DNA of 64,000 bases from Paeniglutamicibacter antarcticus. GTDB lineage: Bacteria; Actinomycetota; Actinomycetes; Actinomycetales; Micrococcaceae. This document shows, one piece after another, positions 58,685-64,000 of the stretch. The notes under the pieces were generated by a model. The model ran no database searches and was not told where the DNA came from. It was given only the letters and a program-made list of their open reading frames with translations. The stretch is taken from NCBI RefSeq assembly GCF_900010755.1, contig NZ_CZJT01000101.1, positions 1 to 64,000 on the forward strand, in the 5' to 3' direction. The translations under genes were made by a program, and so were the position numbers. How positions within the stretch are numbered: position 1 is the stretch's first letter; each line of letters starts with the position of its first letter.

Positions 58685-59536
58685 TTAGTTGGCGCGGGCC
58701 AGCTGCCGCACCGCCAGCCAACGGCTTGAAAGCCTTCGATAGGAAGCAGCTGCCCCCGTCATGTCCGATTCGGAGAGCGACTCAATGCCCAAGCGCAGGT
58801 CTTGCGGTGAATCATCCGGCCAAACAAGGGCGGCGAGGCGGCCGTAGTCCAACTCCACCACAGCATCCTTGTCAAAGAGCAGCAACCATTCACTCAATGC
58901 CGTGAGTTCATCGAGCAGGTCCATCTCGGGGGCGTGAATGGCAAGGGTTGCCGCAGCGTAGCGGGCCCTGTCCAAGGCCTGCGAGAGCGGGGCGTAAATC
59001 CTGGAGGACAGCAATTCGTCTTCGTCCTCGACGACCTCGAATTCGTCGTCCTCATGGACCAGCACGAACCAGCCAAATGGAACGCCCCACGTGGCGGTCC
59101 GGGTGTGAAGATGCGCAGCATCCTGGGCGAACTCCGCCTCATCAACGCGCAGCACATTCGCCGTGCGGGCGGCCTCGGGAACCAGCAATTCAAGCAGTTG
59201 CGGGCGCATCGATCCATCGAGCTGTTCCGCGGCCAGGATGGCGCGGGTTGCCAACTGGTCAGGACAATACAGCGTGTGGGTGGCGCCATCCCAACTGGTG
59301 ATCACCACCTTGCGGAACGTTTCATCGCCCTGGTGCGGAAAGGGGTCCGAAAGTGGGCGCGTGAGTCGTTTCAGCGCGGCCGCGGCCACCGAATCCTCGA
59401 GGACTTCGCGCTCAATGGTCTTGGCGCCGGTAATCAGCAGTTGGTCGGCATCCGTGAATGCGCTCAACGGTTCGTAAACGCGCAGGTAGGAAGTCGGTGG
59501 AAGTGCCCGCCTGTTGCTTCCGTTGGCCCGCTGCAT
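58685..59536 (-). CDS. Conserved-looking protein of unknown function
   Basis: The 283 residues are acidic, soluble and without a signal peptide. Visible features are PTSYLRVYEPLSAF at the start, an acidic EDDEFEVVEDEDELL stretch (about 166-180) and a helical, Leu-rich C-terminal third. It lies 2 nt after xthA on the same strand, so it is cotranscribed. I do not recognise the family; a link to DNA repair is guilt by association only. Confidence 0.72.
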   Translation of the reverse strand: MQRANGSNRRALPPTSYLRVYEPLSAFTDADQLLITGAKTIEREVLEDSVAAAALKRLTRPLSDPFPHQGDETFRKVVITSWDGATHTLYCPDQLATRAILAAEQLDGSMRPQLLELLVPEAARTANVLRVDEAEFAQDAAHLHTRTATWGVPFGWFVLVHEDDEFEVVEDEDELLSSRIYAPLSQALDRARYAAATLAIHAPEMDLLDELTALSEWLLLFDKDAVVELDYGRLAALVWPDDSPQDLRLGIESLSESDMTGAAASYRRLSSRWLAVRQLARAN

Positions 59537-59538
59537 TC

Positions 59539-60342
59539 CTAATCCAGTTCCACGATGACCGGGGTGTGGTCCGAAGCGCCCTTGCCCTTGCGTTCCTCGC
59601 GGTCAATGCTGGCACCGGTGACACGGGCGGCCAGCGCCGGGGAGGCAAGCGTGAAGTCGATGCGCATGCCCTCGTTCTTGGGGAAGCGCAGCTGCGTGTA
59701 ATCCCAGTACGTGTAGGTCTTGGGCGTATCGGTGTAGGGCCGGACCACGTCGCTGAACCCTGTTTCGATGAATGCCTCGAAGGCCGCGCGTTCGGGGGCC
59801 GACACGTGGGTCATGTTGTTGTCGCGGAACAGGTCTATGTCCCAGACGTCTTCGTCGCGCGGGGCGATGTTCCAGTCGCCCATCAGGGCTACCTGGGCCT
59901 CGGGGTTCTCGGCGATCCAGCCCGCGGCCTGCTGGTTCAGGTTCTTGAGCCATTCCAGCTTGTAGGGCATGTGCTCGTCTTCCAGGGCGCGGCCGTTGGG
60001 CACGTACAGGCTCCAGATGCGCACGCCGCCGCAGGTTGCGGCGATGGCGCGGGCTTCCTGGACCGGGTCTTTGCCGCCCTTGCCGAATGCGGGTTGGCCG
60101 GTAAAGCCGCGCTGGACGTCCTCGAGCCCCACGCGCGAGGCGATGGCCACGCCGTTCCACTGGCTGAAGCCGTAATGTGCAACCTCGTAGTCGTTGTTTT
60201 CAAACAATTCCCACGGAAAATTCTCGTCCTTGCATTTGGTTTCCTGGATGGCCAGGACATCGACGTCGGAGCGGCGGAGCCAGTCCTCGACGCGGTCGGC
60301 GCGGGCACGAAGGGAGTTCACGTTCCAAGTTGCAATCTTCAC
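59539..60342 (-). CDS. xthA: Exodeoxyribonuclease III
   Basis: XthA is the AP endonuclease and 3'-5' exonuclease of base-excision repair. The 267 residues show the EEP motifs in order: IATWNVNSL, IQETKCKDENFP with the metal Glu, the GDWNIAPRDEDVWD catalytic Asp/Asn region, RIDFTLASPAL and GASDHTPVIV with the catalytic His. GTG 60342 follows TAGGTT (60354-60349) by 6 nt, with CTGACC at a 17-bp spacing, so a leaderless message is likely although GGGGAG also precedes it. Confidence 0.96.
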   Translation of the reverse strand: MKIATWNVNSLRARADRVEDWLRRSDVDVLAIQETKCKDENFPWELFENNDYEVAHYGFSQWNGVAIASRVGLEDVQRGFTGQPAFGKGGKDPVQEARAIAATCGGVRIWSLYVPNGRALEDEHMPYKLEWLKNLNQQAAGWIAENPEAQVALMGDWNIAPRDEDVWDIDLFRDNNMTHVSAPERAAFEAFIETGFSDVVRPYTDTPKTYTYWDYTQLRFPKNEGMRIDFTLASPALAARVTGASIDREERKGKGASDHTPVIVELD

Positions 60343-60524
60343 CTCCCCAACCTATCAACTTCAGCTCCGCGGGTCAGTTTTGCCCGCCCGATTCAGGGTT
60401 CAAGTTTTGGGAGTCGATCCGCGGCACCACCTCGGGCCGCTGCGGGTGAGCCGGGCATGGACAGGAGGCCAAGGCCTAGCAATTTAGTAGGAAGTCCGAG
60501 TATATTTTGGATGACCTAGTGGTG

Positions 60525-60540
60525 CGCATCACGTGATGCG
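60525..60540. promoter_or_regulatory. 16-bp palindromic operator candidate before mmsA
   Basis: CGCATCACGTGATGCG is a perfect palindrome 38 nt before the mmsA start. A -10-like TATATT (60501-60506) lies about 20 bp upstream, so the site would fall just downstream of the transcript start, a repressor position. TGCGCAT recurs at 60543-60549. No regulator gene for the operon is in the window. Confidence 0.6.
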
Positions 60541-60578
60541 GTTGCGCATGATCGTTTTGTGAAGGAGTCAGACCACCC

Positions 60579-62078
60579 ATGACCCGTGAACTCACCCATT
60601 ACGTCGGAGGTACCCACATCAACGGCGCCTCGGGACGTTTTTCCGACGTGTACAACCCGTCGACAGGTTCCGTTCAGGCGAAGCTTCCGCTGGCAACGAG
60701 TCAGGAAGTACGCGAGGCAATCGCGGTTGCCCAGGCCGCACAGGAAGCCTGGGGTGCCACCAACCCGCAGCGTCGGGCGCGCATCCTGAACAAGTTCGTG
60801 GGACTCGTTTACGAGAACATGGACGAACTTGCCGCCCTGCTGACCAGTGAACACGGCAAGACCTTCCCCGATTCCAAGGGGGATATCCAGCGCGGACTCG
60901 AGGTCATCGAATTCTGTGTGGCAGCCCCGCACATGCTCAAGGGCGAGTTCTCCGACAGCGCCGGAGCCGACATCGACGTGCATTCGATGCGCCAGCCGCT
61001 CGGCGTGGTCGCCGGAATCACCCCGTTCAATTTCCCCGCCATGATCCCGCTGTGGAAGGCCGGCCCGGCGATCGCCGCGGGCAACGCCTTCATCCTCAAG
61101 CCCTCCGAGCGTGACCCCTCGGTCCCGCTGCGGCTGGCCGAACTCTTCACCGAGGCCGGGCTGCCCGATGGCATTTTCAACGTGGTCAACGGCGACAAGG
61201 AAGCCGTCGACGCGCTGCTTGAAGACCCGCGGGTCAAGGCCATCGGCTTTGTCGGTTCCACGCCGATCGCCCAGAGCATCTACGCTTCTGCAGCCGCCCA
61301 CGGCAAGCGCGCCCAGTGCTTCGGCGGTGCCAAGAACCACATGGTGATCATGCCTGACGCCGATCTGGACATGGTGGCCGACGCGCTGATGGGCGCCGGC
61401 TACGGTTCGGCCGGTGAACGATGCATGGCGATTTCCGTGGCGATCCCCGTCGGAGAGCAAACCGCCGACGCCTTGGTGGCCAAGCTGGTTGAACGGATCG
61501 GGCACCTGAAGGTCGGCGACGGCATGGACGAGACCGCAGACTTCGGCCCGGTGGTGGCCCAAAGCGCCAAGGACCGCATCGAAAACTACATCCAGGCGGG
61601 CCTCGATGAGGGTGCCGAGCTCCTGGTTGACGGCCGCGGCCTGGTGGTTCCAGGCCACGAGGACGGATTCTGGGTTGGCCCGACGCTCTTTGACAGGGTC
61701 ACCGAGGACATGAAGATCTACAAGGAGGAAATTTTCGGCCCGGTGCTCTGCGTGGTCCGTGCCAAGGACTACGAGGAGGCGCTTCGCCTGCCCTCCGAGC
61801 ACGAATTCGGCAACGGCGTCTCGATCTTCACCCGCGACGGGGATACCGCGCGGAACTTCACCTCCAGGGTGCAGGTGGGAATGGTCGGGGTCAACGTCCC
61901 GATCCCCGTGCCGATCGCCTACTACACGTTCGGTGGCTGGAAGGCCTCGGGTTTTGGCGATTTGAACCAGCACGGCGCCGACGGGTTCCGTTTCTACACC
62001 AAGACCAAGACCGTCACCACCCGCTGGCCCTCCGGGATCCGCGAGGGCGCAAGCTTCATCATGCCGGCCGGCAGCTGA
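60579..62078 (+). CDS. mmsA: Methylmalonate-semialdehyde dehydrogenase (CoA-acylating)
   Basis: MmsA converts (methyl)malonate semialdehyde to propionyl-CoA or acetyl-CoA in valine, inositol and pyrimidine catabolism. The 499 residues have the ALDH fold with the catalytic Cys282 in GSAGERCMAISVAIPVG, GITPFNFPAMIPLWK as the NAD-binding entrance and FVGSTPIAQSIY. The C-terminal FGGWKASGFGD is typical of MmsA. GAAGGAGTC lies before the ATG. Two further valine-pathway genes follow at 6 and 14 nt. Confidence 0.95.
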   Translation: MTRELTHYVGGTHINGASGRFSDVYNPSTGSVQAKLPLATSQEVREAIAVAQAAQEAWGATNPQRRARILNKFVGLVYENMDELAALLTSEHGKTFPDSKGDIQRGLEVIEFCVAAPHMLKGEFSDSAGADIDVHSMRQPLGVVAGITPFNFPAMIPLWKAGPAIAAGNAFILKPSERDPSVPLRLAELFTEAGLPDGIFNVVNGDKEAVDALLEDPRVKAIGFVGSTPIAQSIYASAAAHGKRAQCFGGAKNHMVIMPDADLDMVADALMGAGYGSAGERCMAISVAIPVGEQTADALVAKLVERIGHLKVGDGMDETADFGPVVAQSAKDRIENYIQAGLDEGAELLVDGRGLVVPGHEDGFWVGPTLFDRVTEDMKIYKEEIFGPVLCVVRAKDYEEALRLPSEHEFGNGVSIFTRDGDTARNFTSRVQVGMVGVNVPIPVPIAYYTFGGWKASGFGDLNQHGADGFRFYTKTKTVTTRWPSGIREGASFIMPAGS

Positions 62079-62084
62079 CCCCCC

Positions 62085-63164
62085 GTGGCCACCGACGAAG
62101 CCGACGTCCTCTTCGAAATCCGCGGCACCCTCGGAATCATCACGCTGAACCGGCCCCGGGCCGTCAACGCGCTGAACGCTTCGATGGCCGCTGCCATGCT
62201 CGAAAGACTAACCGCCTGGGCCAGCGATCCATCGGTGGACCAGGTGCTGGTGCGAGGTTCGGGGGACCGCGGGCTGTGCGCCGGCGGGGACATCGTCGCG
62301 ATCCACCGCGACATGGCCTCCGGCGGCAGTCAAACCGCAGCGTTCTGGGAGACCGAGTACCGGCTCAACGCACTGATCAATTCCTACCCCAAGCCCTACA
62401 TTGCCTACATGGACGGGCTGGTGCTCGGGGGAGGGGTGGGGATTTCTGCCCACGGCAGTCACCGGATCGTCACCGAGCGCACCCGTAGCGGCATGCCGGA
62501 AACCACCATCGGCTTTGTCCCGGATGTCGGCGGAACCTACTTGCTCTCCCGGTCCCCGGGCACCAGCGGTGTCCACGCGGCGCTGACCGGCGCGCACCTG
62601 AACGCCGCCGAGGTCATCTACCTGGGCCTGGCCGACCACCTGATCGACTCGGCACGTTCGGCGGAGCTCTTCCTGGCCCTCCAGACACAACGCATCGATG
62701 CAGTGCTTCCTGAATTCGCCAAGCCGGTTCCCGCCTCGGAACTTGAAGCCTGGCGGGGCTGGCTGGATGATGCCTATGACCGGCCGCGGGTCACGCAGAT
62801 CGTGGTCAGGCTGCAGGAACTGGCGGCAGAGGGCAACGCCGATGCCGCGCGGACGGTTGGAATCCTCGCCAAAAAATCGCCGACGGCCCTGGCCGTTACC
62901 CTTGAATCGCTGCACCGCGCCAAGCACCTGGATTCGCTGGAAACAACCCTTGAACAGGAATACCGGGTGGGCCTGCGTTTTCTTCAATCCAACGATTTCC
63001 CGGAGGGAATCCGCGCCCAGGTCATTGACAAGGACTATGCCCCCGCGTGGCAACCGGCGAATCTGCAAGATGTCACCGATGAGCTTGTTTCAGGGTTCTT
63101 CGCCCCGCTCGGCACCCGCGAACTGAAGCTAGAACCAAGCGCGCTCAGCGACGCGATCGATTGA
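62085..63164 (+). CDS. 3-hydroxyisobutyryl-CoA hydrolase (crotonase fold)
   Basis: This enzyme releases CoA from 3-hydroxyisobutyryl-CoA in valine breakdown. The 359 residues have the crotonase fold with the first oxyanion loop in GLCAGGDIVAIH and the HIBCH pattern MPETTIGFVPDVGGTY (about 137-152), including the catalytic Glu and the following Asp. The extended C-terminal half also fits HIBCH rather than plain enoyl-CoA hydratase. GTG 62085 is 6 nt after mmsA, in the same operon. Confidence 0.9.
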   Translation: MATDEADVLFEIRGTLGIITLNRPRAVNALNASMAAAMLERLTAWASDPSVDQVLVRGSGDRGLCAGGDIVAIHRDMASGGSQTAAFWETEYRLNALINSYPKPYIAYMDGLVLGGGVGISAHGSHRIVTERTRSGMPETTIGFVPDVGGTYLLSRSPGTSGVHAALTGAHLNAAEVIYLGLADHLIDSARSAELFLALQTQRIDAVLPEFAKPVPASELEAWRGWLDDAYDRPRVTQIVVRLQELAAEGNADAARTVGILAKKSPTALAVTLESLHRAKHLDSLETTLEQEYRVGLRFLQSNDFPEGIRAQVIDKDYAPAWQPANLQDVTDELVSGFFAPLGTRELKLEPSALSDAID

Positions 63165-63178
63165 AAGTGGAGGATACC

Positions 63179-64000
63179 ATGACAGAAACAAGCCCTGCCG
63201 ATTCCGGCCGCATCGCCTTCCTGGGCCTGGGACACATGGGCGAACCGATGGCCGTGAACCTCATCAAAGCCGGCTTTGACGTTGTTGGGTTCGACGTGGT
63301 TCCCGCAGCTGTCGGCGCGGCGCGAGATGCCGGGGTGCCGTGCGTGGATTCTGCACTCGAGGCGGTGGCCGGTGCGGCGGTCGTGCTGACGATGTTCCCC
63401 TCGGGCGCCATCCTGCTTGATGCCTACCGAGGTGTTGGCGGCCCGGGCCTGCTCGAAAGCGCCCCGCCAAACACCCTGTTTCTGGACTGTTCGACCATAG
63501 ATGTGGCCCAGGCCCGCGAGGCCGCGGAGATCGCCCTGGCGGCGGGGCACCGCTCGGCAGATGCCCCGGTCTCTGGCGGGGTGGTGGGCGCCGAAGCCGG
63601 GACCTTGACGTTCATGATGGGCGCCGAGGAAACCGACCTTGCCCACATCACCCCGCTACTGGAGGTCATGGGCAAGAAAATCGTCCACTGCGGCGGCCAC
63701 GGGGCCGGGCAGGCGGCCAAGATCTGCAACAACATGCTGCTGGGCATTTCCATGATCGGTGCCGCCGAAGCGTTCGTGCTCGGCGAGAAGCTCGGACTGA
63801 GCAACCAAGCGCTCTATGACGTGATCTCCACGTCGTCGGGCCAATGCTGGGCGGTGACAACCAACTGCCCGGTCCCCGGCCCGGTGCCAACATCCCCGGC
63901 CAACCGCGATTATGTCCCGGGATTCGCCGGGGCGCTGATGGCCAAGGATCTCGGGCTGGCGCTCAACGCACTTGAGCATGCTGGGGTTGCCGCGCAACTG
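63179..64000 (+). CDS. mmsB: 3-hydroxyisobutyrate dehydrogenase, 5' part (runs off the window)
   Basis: MmsB oxidises 3-hydroxyisobutyrate to methylmalonate semialdehyde, the substrate of MmsA. The first 274 residues are present: the NAD-binding FLGLGHMGEPMA (about 14-25), the substrate loop DAPVSGGVVGAE and the catalytic Lys in GQAAKICNNM. About 20 residues should be missing beyond the window edge. GGAGG lies 5 nt before the ATG. It is the third gene of the operon. Confidence 0.93.
   Translation, partial: MTETSPADSGRIAFLGLGHMGEPMAVNLIKAGFDVVGFDVVPAAVGAARDAGVPCVDSALEAVAGAAVVLTMFPSGAILLDAYRGVGGPGLLESAPPNTLFLDCSTIDVAQAREAAEIALAAGHRSADAPVSGGVVGAEAGTLTFMMGAEETDLAHITPLLEVMGKKIVHCGGHGAGQAAKICNNMLLGISMIGAAEAFVLGEKLGLSNQALYDVISTSSGQCWAVTTNCPVPGPVPTSPANRDYVPGFAGALMAKDLGLALNALEHAGVAAQL

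Noticed and set aside
60516..61973. Long open frame antisense to mmsA (485 codons)
   Set aside because: The composition (His/Gly/Asp-rich) is that of a reverse-strand shadow of a GC-rich gene, and mmsA is unambiguous.

Overview
The window is a GC-rich bacterial chromosome segment from an actinobacterium, most likely a member of the Micrococcaceae (Arthrobacter / Paeniglutamicibacter-like). Supporting markers are lysS followed by lsr2 and clpC, a mutY-disA-radA block, an Lsr2 nucleoid protein, a HelR-type helicase with a rifamycin-associated element, two NlpC/P60 wall hydrolases and an AmaP/Asp23-type membrane operon. No phage, transposon, plasmid or CRISPR signature was seen. The segment looks like ordinary chromosome with housekeeping and physiological gene sets.

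Layout. 1-0.55 kb: the 3' end of a 5S rRNA, then four tandem hairpins; the last carries four DnaA-box-like 9-mers. 0.55-8.5 kb: M13 peptidase, alpha/beta hydrolase, lysS, a small membrane protein, lsr2 and clpC. 8.5-14.6 kb: acetyltransferase, mutY, a membrane-anchored protein, disA, radA and an FUSC-type membrane protein. 14.7-22.6 kb: a phosphate block with a PHO-box-like array, pstSCAB, a PadR/HAAS-like pair, and a DUF47-Pit pair on the opposite strand. 22.9-30.5 kb: an unknown protein with a UPF0014 permease, tRNA-Lys, helR with its RAE and a long gene-free leader, a ThDP enzyme and a secreted endonuclease/phosphatase-fold protein. 30.6-36.5 kb: APC permease, aminotransferase, Lrp regulator, then a lactone-oxidase-like flavoprotein with a fold-type III PLP enzyme. 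36.5-48.1 kb: mostly small independent units (hydrolases, DUF2871, SHOCT, DUF445, GDPD, HdeD, AzlCD, thiamine-binding protein, methyltransferases). 48.2-54.7 kb: purine-type permease, universal stress protein, two NlpC/P60 hydrolases and a zincin. 54.8-57.7 kb: tRNA-Glu, tRNA-Asp, tRNA-Phe and the five-gene Asp23/AmaP operon. 57.7-60.3 kb: DUF218 protein, unknown protein and xthA. 60.5-64 kb: a valine-catabolic operon (mmsA, 3-hydroxyisobutyryl-CoA hydrolase, mmsB) running off the end.

How the parts work together. Phosphate uptake is represented twice, by high-affinity Pst and low-affinity Pit, with a sensor/regulator-like PadR pair between them. DNA maintenance (MutY, DisA, RadA, XthA) and envelope maintenance (NlpC/P60, AmaP/Asp23, ClpC) are prominent. 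Two regulatory patterns stand out. Many genes have a TANNNT-like hexamer ending 6-8 nt before the start codon, suggesting leaderless mRNAs. Several palindromes sit exactly where operators are expected: the RAE at helR, the array before pstS, a 16-bp palindrome before mmsA and a 12-bp palindrome before the PLP/flavoprotein pair.

Limits: everything here is read by eye. Family names rest on recognised motifs and overall sequence resemblance, and regulatory sites are predictions.
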